A stretch of 64,000 nt of DNA, taken from Thermomonas beijingensis (GTDB taxonomy: Bacteria > Pseudomonadota > Gammaproteobacteria > Xanthomonadales > Xanthomonadaceae). The first letter of the stretch is position 1. The number at the start of each line of letters is the position of its first letter. The translations under genes were made by a program, and so were the position numbers. The notes beneath the pieces are model-generated. The model saw only the letters and a list, made by a program, of their open reading frames with translations. It did not search any database and had not been told where the DNA came from. Positions 9,265 to 18,125 of this stretch are shown one piece after another. The stretch covers positions 48,963 through 112,962 of the forward strand of contig NZ_JAIQDJ010000006.1 in assembly GCF_020034655.1 (NCBI RefSeq), read 5' to 3'.

Positions 9265-11886
9265 TCAGTCACGATCTCGCGCTGCCGTGTTCGCCGCCAA
9301 AAACTCTTGCGAGAACCTTGGCAGAATCCCGCCGGCGACATAGGTGGCCACGTCGTCATCGGAGTCCAAACGGCAGGTCACCGGCACTTCGACCTGCTCG
9401 CCATTGCGGCGTTCGATCACCAGCGTCAAGGTGCCGCCCGGCGTTGGGGTGCCGCGCACGCTGAAGGTTTCGCTGCCGTCGATGGCCAAGGTCTTGCGGG
9501 TGTCGCCGGGCTGGAATTGCAGCGGCAGTACGCCCATGCCGACCAGGTTTTGCCGATGGATGCGTTCGAAGCCTTCGGCCACGATGGCCTCCACGCCGGC
9601 CAGGCGCACGCCCTTGGCGGCCCAGTCGCGTGAGCTGCCTTGGCCATAGTCGGCGCCGGCGATGATGACCAGCGGTTGCTTGCGCTGCATGTAAGTTTCA
9701 ATCGCTTCCCACATACGCATGACTTGGCCGTCCGGCTCCACGCGCGCCAGCGAACCTTGCTTCACTGCGCCATCGACGATCGCCATTTCGTTGATGAGTT
9801 TCGGGTTGGCGAAGGTCGCACGTTGCGCAGTGAGGTGGTCGCCGCGATGGGTGGCGTAGGAATTGAAGTCTTCTTCCGGCAGGCCCATCTTGGCCAAATA
9901 TTCGCCAGCGGCGCTGTTGCGCAAAATCGCATTGCTGGGCGATAGATGATCGGTGGTGATGTTGTCGCCCAGTACCGCCAGTGCGCGCATCTGCGTCAGC
10001 GTGCGCTCGCCCGCCAGTGCACCCTCCCAATACGGCGGGTTGCGGATGTAGGTGCTCATCGGCCGCCAGGCGTACAGCGGCTTGGCTTGGGTCTTGGCGC
10101 GGGCGGCAAACATCGGTTCATAGATGCGGCGGAACTGTTCTGGCTTGACGCTGGCCTTCACCATCGTGTCGATTTCGGCATCGGTCGGCCAGATGTCTTT
10201 CAGGCGCACCGGCTGGCCAGCGTGGTCGATACCCAGTACGTCTTTTTCGATATCAAAGCGCACCGTGCCGGCGATGGCGTAGGCAATCACCAGCGGCGGC
10301 GAGGCGAGGAAGGCCTGCTTGGCATACGGATGGATGCGGCCATCGAAATTCCGGTTGCCGCTCAATACCGCTGTCACATACAAATCGCGCTCGATCACTT
10401 CTTTCTGGATCACTGGATCCAGTGCGCCGCTCATGCCGTTGCAGGTGGTGCAGGCAAAGCCGACGATGCCGAAACCCAGCTGTTCCAGCTCGCCCAGCAG
10501 CTTGGCTTCTTCCAGATACAACTGCACCGCTTTCGAGCCGGGTGCCAGCGAGGTCTTCACCCACGGTTTGCGGGTCAGCCCACGCGCATTGGCATTGCGC
10601 GCCAACAGGCCGGCGGCAATCACGTTGCGCGGGTTGCTGGTATTGGTGCAACTGGTAATCGCGGCGATGATCACCGCGCCATCGGGGATCAAGCCTTGTG
10701 CTTCATCACTCCGCGCGGCGTCGAGTTTGGCGGTGTCGGCAATCCCGCGTTCGTGCAATGCGCTGACCGGCAAGCGCCGATGCGGGTTGGACGGCCCGGC
10801 CAGATTGCGCACGACCGTCGACAGGTCGAAATGCAGGGTGCGCTCGAATTGCGCATCACGCAGATCCTCGGCCCAGAAGCCGCAATGTTTGGCATAGGTT
10901 TCAACCAAGGCCACCTGCGCATCCTCGCGTCCGGTCAAACGCAGGTAATCCAGGGTGTTGTCATCAATCGCGAACATCGCCGCGGTCGCGCCGTATTCGG
11001 GCGCCATGTTGGAAATGGTGGCGCGGTCGCCAATGGTCAGCGCGGCGGCACCCTCGCCACGGAATTCCAGATACGCGCCGACCACTTTGGCGGCACGCAA
11101 GAATTCGGTCAACGCCAATACCACGTCGGTGGCAGTGATGCCAGGTGCAGGCTTGCCGGCCAGCTCCACCGCGATGATGTCGGGCAGGCGCATCCACGAC
11201 GGGTTGCCCAGCATCACGCTTTCGGCTTCCAGCCCGCCCACACCCACCGCGATCACGCCCAGCGCATCCACATGCGGGGTGTGCGAATCGGTGCCCACGC
11301 AGGTGTCCGGAAATGCCACGCCGTCCTTGGTGCAAATCACCGGCGACATTTTTTCCAGATTGATCTGATGCATGATCCCGTTGCCGGCCGGGATCACATC
11401 CACATTGTCGAACGCCAGCCGCGTCCATTCGATGAAATCGAAACGATCCGCGTTGCGGCGGTCTTCGATCACGCGATTCTTCGCAAACGCATCCTTGTCG
11501 AAGCCGGGTGCTTCCACCGCCAGCGAGTGATCCACGATCAGCTGCACCGGCACCACCGGGTTCACTTGCGCCGGGTCACCGCCTTGCGCGGCGATGGCTT
11601 CACGCAGGCCCGCCAAATCCACCAACGCGGTTTGGCCGAGGATGTCGTGACACACCACCCGCGCCGGAAACCACGGGAAATCCAGATCGCGACGGCGCTC
11701 GATCAACTGGCCAAGAAAGGCATCGATGTGCGCAGGCGCAGCGCAGCGCACGATGTTTTCCGCATGCACCCGCGCCGTGTACGGCAGGCCGGCCCACGCG
11801 CCTGGGGTGAGCGCTTCCACCGCCGCGCGGGCGTCGAAGTAATCCAGTGACGTGGCAGGCAAGGGTGTGCGGAAGGCTGTGTTCAT
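9265..11886 (-). CDS. acnD: Fe/S-dependent 2-methylisocitrate dehydratase AcnD
   Basis: An 873-residue member of the aconitase superfamily, AcnD branch. The [4Fe-4S] ligands are visible as SCTNTSNP and CTTCNGMSG; the swivel domain carries ADYGQGSSRDWAAKG. Early blocks such as TRVHAENIVR and DFPWFPARVVCHDILGQTALVDLAG are diagnostic of the AcnA/AcnD type. Pairing with downstream prpF makes AcnD more likely than AcnA. The divergent gene is dusA, 80 bp away. Confidence 0.94.
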   Translation of the reverse strand: MNTAFRTPLPATSLDYFDARAAVEALTPGAWAGLPYTARVHAENIVRCAAPAHIDAFLGQLIERRRDLDFPWFPARVVCHDILGQTALVDLAGLREAIAAQGGDPAQVNPVVPVQLIVDHSLAVEAPGFDKDAFAKNRVIEDRRNADRFDFIEWTRLAFDNVDVIPAGNGIMHQINLEKMSPVICTKDGVAFPDTCVGTDSHTPHVDALGVIAVGVGGLEAESVMLGNPSWMRLPDIIAVELAGKPAPGITATDVVLALTEFLRAAKVVGAYLEFRGEGAAALTIGDRATISNMAPEYGATAAMFAIDDNTLDYLRLTGREDAQVALVETYAKHCGFWAEDLRDAQFERTLHFDLSTVVRNLAGPSNPHRRLPVSALHERGIADTAKLDAARSDEAQGLIPDGAVIIAAITSCTNTSNPRNVIAAGLLARNANARGLTRKPWVKTSLAPGSKAVQLYLEEAKLLGELEQLGFGIVGFACTTCNGMSGALDPVIQKEVIERDLYVTAVLSGNRNFDGRIHPYAKQAFLASPPLVIAYAIAGTVRFDIEKDVLGIDHAGQPVRLKDIWPTDAEIDTMVKASVKPEQFRRIYEPMFAARAKTQAKPLYAWRPMSTYIRNPPYWEGALAGERTLTQMRALAVLGDNITTDHLSPSNAILRNSAAGEYLAKMGLPEEDFNSYATHRGDHLTAQRATFANPKLINEMAIVDGAVKQGSLARVEPDGQVMRMWEAIETYMQRKQPLVIIAGADYGQGSSRDWAAKGVRLAGVEAIVAEGFERIHRQNLVGMGVLPLQFQPGDTRKTLAIDGSETFSVRGTPTPGGTLTLVIERRNGEQVEVPVTCRLDSDDDVATYVAGGILPRFSQEFLAANTAARDRD

Positions 11887-11966
11887 GGCATGTGGCAGCG
11901 GCGTGGGGAATGCCTATTGTCGCGCAATGGGAAGCCGGTCGCGTTCGCCCCGTACAATGCGCGGCG

Positions 11967-12965
11967 ATGATTGCATCCCCCGCCATCCCCACCGAGCAAT
12001 TGCGCCTCTCCGTCGCCCCGATGATGGACTGGACGGATAGCCATTGCCGGGTATTCCATCGGCTGCTGGCGCCGCATGCGCGGCTGTATAGCGAAATGGT
12101 ACATGCCAATGCGGTGGTGTTGGGGGACCGGGCGCGGTTGCTGGCGATGGATCCGGGTGAGCACCCGGTGGCCTTGCAGCTGGGGGGCAGTGAACCGGCG
12201 TTGCTGGCGCAGGCTGCACGCATCGGGGCCGAGTGGGGCTATGACGAAATCAACCTCAACTGCGGCTGCCCGTCCGACCGCGTGCAGGCAGGGCGCTTTG
12301 GTGCGTGTCTGATGCGCGAGCCGCAGCGGGTGGCCGACAGTGTGGCGGCGATGATTGCGGCGTGCAGTGTTCCGGTGACGGTGAAGTGCCGGCTGGGTGT
12401 GGATGATGATCACGAGTGGCAACACTTCGTGGGTTTCATCGACACCATTGTCGGTGCCGGTTGCCAAACCTTCGTGGTGCATGCGCGCAATGCTTGGTTG
12501 AAAGGGCTCTCGCCGAAAGAAAATCGCGAAGTGCCGCCGCTGCGTTATGACTGGGCGTACCGGCTCAAGCGCGAGCGCCCGCAGTTGCAAGTGATCGTCA
12601 ATGGTGGCATTGCCGATGCCGAAGAGGCCAGCGCGCATCTGGCGCATGTCGAAGGTGCGATGCTGGGCCGTGCCGCGTATCACACGCCGTACTTGTTGCA
12701 CGCGCTTGATGTGCGTTGGTTTGGCGGCGAACTGCAATCGCGTGCCGAGTTGCTGCGCGCTTATCGCCCATATGTAGAGGTGCAGCTGGCGCGCGGGGTG
12801 TCCTTGAAACACATTACCCGCCACCTGCTGGGCTTGTTTGCAGGACAACCTGGTGGGCGTGCGTTCCGTCAGGTGTTGAGTGAAGGCGCGCACAAACCCG
12901 GTGCCGATTGGACGCTGGTGGAACACGCATTGGTATTGACCGAACGAGAGCCGCATTCCCCATGA
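11967..12965 (+). CDS. dusA: tRNA-dihydrouridine synthase A
   Basis: A 332-residue FMN-dependent enzyme that reduces uridines 20/20a of tRNA. It shows LSVAPMMDWTD at the N-terminus, the LNCGCPS block with the catalytic cysteine near residue 101, GRFGACLM, VHARNAWLKGLSPKENR (typical of DusA) and INGGI-like VNGGI. The longer frame start at 11847 runs through the acnD promoter; ATG 11967 gives normal DusA length. The stop is overlapped by the next gene's ATGA. Confidence 0.94.
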   Translation: MIASPAIPTEQLRLSVAPMMDWTDSHCRVFHRLLAPHARLYSEMVHANAVVLGDRARLLAMDPGEHPVALQLGGSEPALLAQAARIGAEWGYDEINLNCGCPSDRVQAGRFGACLMREPQRVADSVAAMIAACSVPVTVKCRLGVDDDHEWQHFVGFIDTIVGAGCQTFVVHARNAWLKGLSPKENREVPPLRYDWAYRLKRERPQLQVIVNGGIADAEEASAHLAHVEGAMLGRAAYHTPYLLHALDVRWFGGELQSRAELLRAYRPYVEVQLARGVSLKHITRHLLGLFAGQPGGRAFRQVLSEGAHKPGADWTLVEHALVLTEREPHSP

Positions 12966-13873
12966 TCACCCGCGACTTAGCCGGATTTTTTGAGTTGGCC
13001 CACAACACACCCACCGACTTCGGCCCGGCTACTGCGCGCGCTGCATTTCTGGTGGCACCGGATGGGTTTCGCCTGGCCGAACAATCCGCACAAGACAATG
13101 CCTATATGGCTGCGGCCGGCGCGTTCGATGCTGCCCGCGCATCCATGCAGCACCGCGAGTTGCAGCGCGCCATCGCAACGGCAGTGCCGGCCATTTGTTT
13201 TGCCGGCAATCCGCAGACGCCGGATGCGGTCTTTCCCAACAACGTATTCGGCACTGCACGGGGACGCTATATCGTCGGTCGCATGCGCCATGAGGTGCGT
13301 CAGCGCGAGGCCGCGCGCGCCGACATGCGTGACTTCTTCCGCGATGTGCTCGGACGGCAGGAGATCGACCTCTCCACCCAGCCGCATGCCTGTGAACTGA
13401 CCGGTGCGCTGGTGATCGACCGCGTGCGCGGGCTGGGCTTCTGCGGCCTGTCCGAACGCTGCGATGAGGCCGGCGCGCGGCTGATGCACGAGGCTTTCGG
13501 GCTGCGCGCCACCCTGCTGTTTGATCTGGCCGCCGGTGAATACCACACCAATGTGGTGTTGGCGGTGCTGGCCGGGCGCGCCGTGGTGGTGTGTCCGAAC
13601 GGGTTTGCCGATGCCGCCGTGGCCGCGGCGATCGCCGCGCTGTATGCGCCGCATGCGGTGGTCTGTGATGCTGCCGAACACGCCGCCTTCGTTGGCAATT
13701 GCATCGCGTTGTCGGGCGAGGGTGTGTGGATGAGCGCGCAAGCGGCCACCGCACTGACGCCGGCGCATCGGGAGGTGCTGGCGCAGGCGGGCTTGCGGGT
13801 GGAGTCGGTGGCGCTGGACGCAATTGAAGCCGCCGGCGGTTCGCTGCGCTGCTGCATTGGCGAGATTTACTGA
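12962..13873 (+). CDS. arginine deiminase/DDAH-like guanidino-modifying hydrolase
   Basis: A 303-residue protein of the guanidino-group-modifying (amidinotransferase) superfamily. Seen: FPNN (residues 91-94) in the substrate loop, the likely catalytic histidine in GEYHTNVV (H195), and a C-terminal GGSLRCC with the candidate catalytic cysteine at 297 or 298. Family members hydrolyse arginine, dimethylarginine or citrulline. Which substrate is used here cannot be told. The ATGA overlap with dusA indicates translational coupling. Arginase is encoded 6 kb away, but no shared regulation is visible. Confidence 0.75.
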   Translation: MITRDLAGFFELAHNTPTDFGPATARAAFLVAPDGFRLAEQSAQDNAYMAAAGAFDAARASMQHRELQRAIATAVPAICFAGNPQTPDAVFPNNVFGTARGRYIVGRMRHEVRQREAARADMRDFFRDVLGRQEIDLSTQPHACELTGALVIDRVRGLGFCGLSERCDEAGARLMHEAFGLRATLLFDLAAGEYHTNVVLAVLAGRAVVVCPNGFADAAVAAAIAALYAPHAVVCDAAEHAAFVGNCIALSGEGVWMSAQAATALTPAHREVLAQAGLRVESVALDAIEAAGGSLRCCIGEIY

Positions 13874-13992
13874 CCAAGGACGGCGTTTGTGCGCAAACCT
13901 GAACGGCGCGCTATCCTGTTCAGGAAACTTCAGGGCGGATTCACCGCCTGCTTCCAACAATGCCCCTGTCCGAGTTGCTAGGTTGATCTGCC

Positions 13993-14352
13993 ATGTCCCG
14001 CTGTGATCGAACATTGCCGAACGTACTTGCCGCTGCGCTGATGGCGTTGGTGCCAGTGGCCTCTGCATGGGCGCAACAGATGCCACCACCGCGTGACCGC
14101 AGTCAAGATCGCAGTAATCAAGATCGCGGCAATCAGGACCGCCCGCCGCCGCGTGATGCGATGTCCGATTCGGTACGGCGTGCCGAGCGCAACAGCCGTG
14201 GCGAAGTGTTGTCGGCCGAGCGTGTGCAGTACGACGGCCGCGACATGCACCGCGTCAAAGTGGTGGACGACCAGGGTCGCGTGCGTGTGTTCATGCAAGA
14301 CCCGGCCCGTCGCAGCGGCAGTGATCAGGCCAAAAGCAGTAATGATGATTGA
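13993..14352 (+). CDS. secreted protein preceding the PhoPQ-like genes
   Basis: 119 residues. A signal peptide (about residues 1-27, ending ASAWAQ) is followed by an Asp/Arg/Gln-rich repeat region (SQDRSNQDRGNQDR) and a C-terminal block EVLSAERVQYDGRDMHRVKVVDDQGRVRVFMQDP that resembles a short PepSY-like beta hairpin. It is probably periplasmic. It lies 50 bp upstream of a response regulator in the same direction, so it may be an accessory or target of that system. Function unknown. Confidence 0.75.
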   Translation: MSRCDRTLPNVLAAALMALVPVASAWAQQMPPPRDRSQDRSNQDRGNQDRPPPRDAMSDSVRRAERNSRGEVLSAERVQYDGRDMHRVKVVDDQGRVRVFMQDPARRSGSDQAKSSNDD

Positions 14353-14402
14353 CCCGTCGGTGCTTGCGCTGACCCACAGAACGCCATTTACGAGGATTGA
14401 GC

Positions 14403-15086
14403 ATGCGCATCCTGCTGGTTGAAGACGAAGCCCCGTTGCGTGAAACCTTGGCTGCCCGCTTGAAGCGCGAAGGCTATGCGGTGGATGCCGCGCAAGACGG
14501 TGAGGAAGGCCTCTACATGGGCAAGGAAGTGCCGTTCGATGTGGGCATCATCGACCTTGGCCTGCCGAAGATGAGCGGCATGGAATTGATCCGTGCACTG
14601 CGTGCCGAGGGCAAGAAATTTCCCATCCTGATTCTGACCGCACGCTCCAGCTGGCAGGATAAAGTGGATGGCCTCAAGCAGGGTGCCGACGACTATTTGG
14701 TCAAACCGTTCCATGTGGAAGAGTTGCTGGCGCGCATCAATGCGCTGGTGCGGCGTGCCGCCGGTTGGAGCAAGCCGACGCTGGAATGCGGGCCGGTGGT
14801 ACTGGATCTGGCCGCGCAAACGGTGAGTGTGGACGGTGCCAACGTGGACCTGACCAGCTACGAATACAAAGTGCTGGAATACTTGATGATGCACGCCGGT
14901 GAGCTGGTTTCAAAGGCCGACCTGACTGAGCACATCTACCAGCAGGATTTCGACCGCGATTCCAATGTGCTGGAAGTATTCATCGGTCGTCTGCGCAAGA
15001 AACTGGATCCGGATGGGTCGGTCAAGCCGATTGAAACGGTGCGTGGCCGTGGCTACCGGTTCGCCATTGCCCGCAGCGGCGAATGA
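14403..15086 (+). CDS. phoP: OmpR-family response regulator, PhoP-like
   Basis: 227 residues: an N-terminal receiver domain with phospho-acceptor D51 (IIDLGLPKMSG), LTARSSW and the conserved Lys in DDYLVKPF, and a C-terminal winged-helix DNA-binding domain ending IETVRGRGYRF. ATG 14403 is chosen over an in-frame TTG at 14397 because CGAGGA lies 6 nt before it. The histidine kinase follows 21 bp later. The PhoP assignment rests on similarity and order; other OmpR members are possible. Confidence 0.85.
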   Translation: MRILLVEDEAPLRETLAARLKREGYAVDAAQDGEEGLYMGKEVPFDVGIIDLGLPKMSGMELIRALRAEGKKFPILILTARSSWQDKVDGLKQGADDYLVKPFHVEELLARINALVRRAAGWSKPTLECGPVVLDLAAQTVSVDGANVDLTSYEYKVLEYLMMHAGELVSKADLTEHIYQQDFDRDSNVLEVFIGRLRKKLDPDGSVKPIETVRGRGYRFAIARSGE

Positions 15087-15107
15087 TTTTACCGGTGCCG
15101 GTGGTGC

Positions 15108-16562
15108 ATGAGCTCCCCACCGATCCCTGATCCAGACGCTGCGCCCAGCGTGTTGCGTCCGCGTCGGCTGCGCATTGCGCAGCCGCGTTCGCTGCAGTCA
15201 CGTCAGTTATGGGCGGCCAGCCTGGGTTTGATTGCCTTTCTGGCGCTGGCCGGCTTGGCGCTGGATCGCGCGTTCCTGAACACTGCACAAAGCGGCATGC
15301 GTGAACGCCTGCATAGTTATGCTCTGGCCTATGCCGGCAGCGATTTTGCCCGTGATGGCAGTGTGATTCCGCCGTGGGAGTCGCCGGATGCACGCTTCAA
15401 GCGTCCGGGCAGTGGTCTGTATGCGCAGATCGTGTTGGTCAATGGGCATTGGGAATCGGATTCCGCACAAGGCCCGAAATTGCCCGAGGGGCCGATGTTG
15501 CCGCCAGGCACCCAGACCTTCGAAGGGCCATTGCCGCTGACCCAGATCAATGGACAAGCCGGCGAGGTTTATCGCTACGGCTATGGTCTGGCACTGAGTG
15601 AAAACGGAGACGCGGCCAACGAATTGCAGTACACGGTGTATATCCTGGAGGACAGCACCGCACTCGGGCAGCAGGTAGCAACCTTCCGTACCGCGCTATG
15701 GCGCTATCTGGGCGGTGCCGGCGTGGTGTTGCTGCTGCTGCAAATGTGGGTGCTGCGTTGGAGCCTGCGGCCATTGCGTGATGTGATCGGCGAGCTCAAA
15801 CGGGTGCAAGCAGGTAGTGCCGCAGGCATGAGCGAAGCGCATCCGCGTGAATTGGAACCGCTTACCGACAGCATCAATGCCTTCATCCACAGCGAGCGCG
15901 AAAATCTGGAACGGCAGCGCAATACCTTGGCCGACCTGGCGCACAGCTTGAAGACACCGTTGGCAGTGTTGCGCTCGCGGCTGGACAGCGATACCGGCGA
16001 GGCCGAGCTGCGCAGCGAAGTGGATACCCAATTGCGCCGGATGAATGATTTGGTGTCGTACCAATTGGCGCGTGCGGCGCGGTCGGGTCACCAGTTGTTT
16101 GCCGCGCCCATCGCGATTGAGCCACAGGCCGAGCAGATCGTGCTGGGCCTGGAAAAGGTGTATGCCAACAAGGGCGTACTGTGTGAATTTGAAATCGCCG
16201 CCGAGGCCCGCTTCCACGGTGAAACCGGCGACCTGCAGGAATTGCTGGGCAACCTGCTGGAAAACGCCTTCAAATGGGCGAAGTCGCGAGTGCTATTGAC
16301 CGTGGCGGAAGGGCAGAAGCTGACCGATCGGCGGCCGGGGTTGCTGATCACGGTGGAAGACGACGGCCCCGGGATTGCCGAAGATCGGATTGCTTATGTG
16401 CTGCAACGCGGCGTGCGTGGTGACGAGCGTGTGCAGGGCCACGGCATTGGCATGTCGATCGTGCAAGACATCATCAAAAGTTATCGCGGGCAACTGCATG
16501 TCACCCGCTCGCACGAGCTGGGTGGGGCCAAATTCGAAGTGAGTTTGCCACCGGGCTTGTGA
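15108..16562 (+). CDS. phoQ: membrane sensor histidine kinase, PhoQ-like
   Basis: 484 residues. Transmembrane segments at about 34-53 and 200-218 flank a periplasmic sensor domain of about 145 residues. A HAMP-like linker (RWSLRPLRDVIGELKRVQAG) follows, then the H-box LADLAHSLKTPLAVLR with H279, and an ATPase domain with N box LLENAFKWA, EDDGPGI and GIGMSIV. The order and spacing with the upstream regulator indicate a cognate pair; PhoQ proteins sense Mg2+ or cationic peptides in relatives. The sensed signal here is unknown. Confidence 0.85.
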   Translation: MSSPPIPDPDAAPSVLRPRRLRIAQPRSLQSRQLWAASLGLIAFLALAGLALDRAFLNTAQSGMRERLHSYALAYAGSDFARDGSVIPPWESPDARFKRPGSGLYAQIVLVNGHWESDSAQGPKLPEGPMLPPGTQTFEGPLPLTQINGQAGEVYRYGYGLALSENGDAANELQYTVYILEDSTALGQQVATFRTALWRYLGGAGVVLLLLQMWVLRWSLRPLRDVIGELKRVQAGSAAGMSEAHPRELEPLTDSINAFIHSERENLERQRNTLADLAHSLKTPLAVLRSRLDSDTGEAELRSEVDTQLRRMNDLVSYQLARAARSGHQLFAAPIAIEPQAEQIVLGLEKVYANKGVLCEFEIAAEARFHGETGDLQELLGNLLENAFKWAKSRVLLTVAEGQKLTDRRPGLLITVEDDGPGIAEDRIAYVLQRGVRGDERVQGHGIGMSIVQDIIKSYRGQLHVTRSHELGGAKFEVSLPPGL

Positions 16563-16624
16563 ATCAAAACGAGCGTCCAGGATCACAGGGCCAGCGTGCG
16601 GGGCCACTTCAACCAGCCGCTGGC

Positions 16625-16924
16625 TTAGCGGAACATCCCCGGCAAAAAGCTGTGAAAGCGCGACGGCAAGACGCGGCTGTCACCGGCGCTGCGTGCGGGC
16701 ACGGCTGCTTGCGACTTGGCTTTCGGCGTGCGTTGCACACGGCTGTTGGCAATCGCGCCGTCCAAGTCCGCATCATCCAAACGATCTGCAGGTGGTGCCG
16801 GAGGGTCGATGGCGGTGTTGGTGTTCTCGGGCAGCTGGTGCTTGGCCTCGGCGGCATTGGCACAGCCAAACGCAACCAGCAGGGCGAGGCAGGACAGTGT
16901 CTGGCGCAGGCTGACAAGGTGCAT
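16625..16924 (-). CDS. small secreted protein of unknown function
   Basis: 99 residues from ATG 16924. The N-terminus is a signal peptide (VSLRQTLSCLALLVAFGCANAAEA) whose LVAFGC could also be read as a weak lipobox. The mature part is Pro/Asp/Arg-rich (NTAIDPPAPPADRLDDADLDGAIANSR) and ends SFLPGMFR. No known domain recognised. It converges with the histidine kinase gene and is divergent from birA. The frame extends to 16963, but those residues precede the signal peptide. Confidence 0.6.
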   Translation of the reverse strand: MHLVSLRQTLSCLALLVAFGCANAAEAKHQLPENTNTAIDPPAPPADRLDDADLDGAIANSRVQRTPKAKSQAAVPARSAGDSRVLPSRFHSFLPGMFR

Positions 16925-17010
16925 GGGCGTCACCGGGTAGAGAGCGTGCAGGGTGCACAACACCGCTGCCGACTATAGCAGGCTGCCCGGGCCTGGGATG
17001 CTGCGTCGCA

Positions 17011-17049
17011 ACACGCAAGTTCCCGGACACGCAAGTGCTTGCGTATGAT
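17011..17049 (+). promoter_or_regulatory. birA upstream palindrome and promoter candidate
   Basis: ACACGCAAGT occurs twice (17011-17020 and 17027-17036). The second copy belongs to the perfect palindrome ACGCAAG-TG-CTTGCGT (17029-17044), whose last base begins a TATGAT -10 candidate (17044-17049). This geometry suggests a repressor site overlapping a promoter about 60 bp before birA. It does not resemble the known BirA operator (TTGTAAACC type), so the binding protein is unknown. Confidence 0.4.
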
Positions 17050-17108
17050 TTTGCACATGTCGACCTCTCGTGACCACGCCGCGCAACTGAGCGCCGTCCA
17101 TCTACCCA

Positions 17109-18125
17109 ATGGCGGCAGCCCACATGAGTGAGACCGCCGAGCGCGCACTGCTCCAGCGCCTGCAGCGCGGCCCGGTCAGTGGCGATCACTTGGCTGCGGA
17201 GCTGGGATTGACGCGTGCCGCGGTGTGGAAGCGGATCGAGGCGCTGCGGCAGGCCGGGATTGCCGTGGCAGCTGCGCCGGGGCGTGGTTATGCGCTGGCA
17301 CAGCCACTGGATTGGCTGGATGACACGCACATTCGCGCCTTGTTGCCCTTGGCAGTGCAGCCCCAATTGACCGCACTGGACATTGTGTGGAGCCTGGATT
17401 CAACCAATAGCGAACTGCTGCGCAGGCAGACTCCGGACGCCGGTTGTGCGGTGCTGCTGGCCGAGCGGCAGACGGGCGGGCGCGGGCGTCGCGGGCGCGC
17501 TTGGGCTTCGCCATTGGCTGCACATATCTATCTGTCGCTGGCCAGATGTTTCGATGGTGGCTTGGCGCGCTTGGGTGGCTTGAGCCTGGTGGCAGGGGTG
17601 GCGGTGTGCGAGGCGTTGCACGCACTGGGCTTCACCCAAACAGGCCTGAAATGGCCCAATGATGTAGTGGTGACCGATGGCGATGGCCTGCGCAAATTGG
17701 GTGGCTTGCTGGTGGAAGGTGGCGGCGAAGCTGGCGGCGCAGCACGTGCGGTGATTGGGGTTGGCCTGAACGTGCGAATGCCTGCCGCGACGGCCCGGAA
17801 CCTCGACCAGCCCTGGGTGGACATGCAGTCATTGCCGCATGCGCCGCCGTCACGCAATGCGGTGGTGGCGATGTTGCTGCAACATCTGCTGCCTGCATTG
17901 GAGCAGTTTGACGCACTGGGGTTGGCTGCCTTTCTGCCGCGCTTCAGCGCGTTGGATGTACTGGCTGGGCGCCCGGTATGCGTGCATGAAGCCTCGCGTG
18001 TGTGGCATGCACAGGCGCTGGGCATCAGCGAAGATGGCGCACTACGGGTGTGCAATGCAGCGGGTGAAATTCGTCATGTGCATGCAGCTGATGTCAGCGT
18101 GCGTGCGGCCAAGGTGGCCGGGTGA
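17109..18125 (+). CDS. birA: biotin--[acetyl-CoA carboxylase] ligase BirA
   Basis: 338 residues, a bifunctional-type BirA. The N-terminal winged helix-turn-helix (about residues 7-62) is present, so it may also repress biotin genes. The ligase core has GGRGRRGRAW (about 123-132), which holds the biotinyl-AMP, and LKWPNDVVV (about 180-188). The C-terminal domain has VCVHEASRVWHAQALGIS. It activates biotin and transfers it to BCCP. ATG 17124 is an alternative start; neither has a clear Shine-Dalgarno. It abuts coaX by TGATG. Confidence 0.94.
   Translation: MAAAHMSETAERALLQRLQRGPVSGDHLAAELGLTRAAVWKRIEALRQAGIAVAAAPGRGYALAQPLDWLDDTHIRALLPLAVQPQLTALDIVWSLDSTNSELLRRQTPDAGCAVLLAERQTGGRGRRGRAWASPLAAHIYLSLARCFDGGLARLGGLSLVAGVAVCEALHALGFTQTGLKWPNDVVVTDGDGLRKLGGLLVEGGGEAGGAARAVIGVGLNVRMPAATARNLDQPWVDMQSLPHAPPSRNAVVAMLLQHLLPALEQFDALGLAAFLPRFSALDVLAGRPVCVHEASRVWHAQALGISEDGALRVCNAAGEIRHVHAADVSVRAAKVAG

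Noticed and set aside
9946..11850. 634-residue plus-strand ORF opposite acnD
   Set aside because: Antisense of a fully conserved AcnD; the translation is His/Arg/Gly-rich with no motif, as expected from high-GC wobble bias.
17057..17131. Short ORF upstream of birA as a leader peptide
   Set aside because: No Shine-Dalgarno, no codon bias for a particular amino acid, and no attenuator-like structure.
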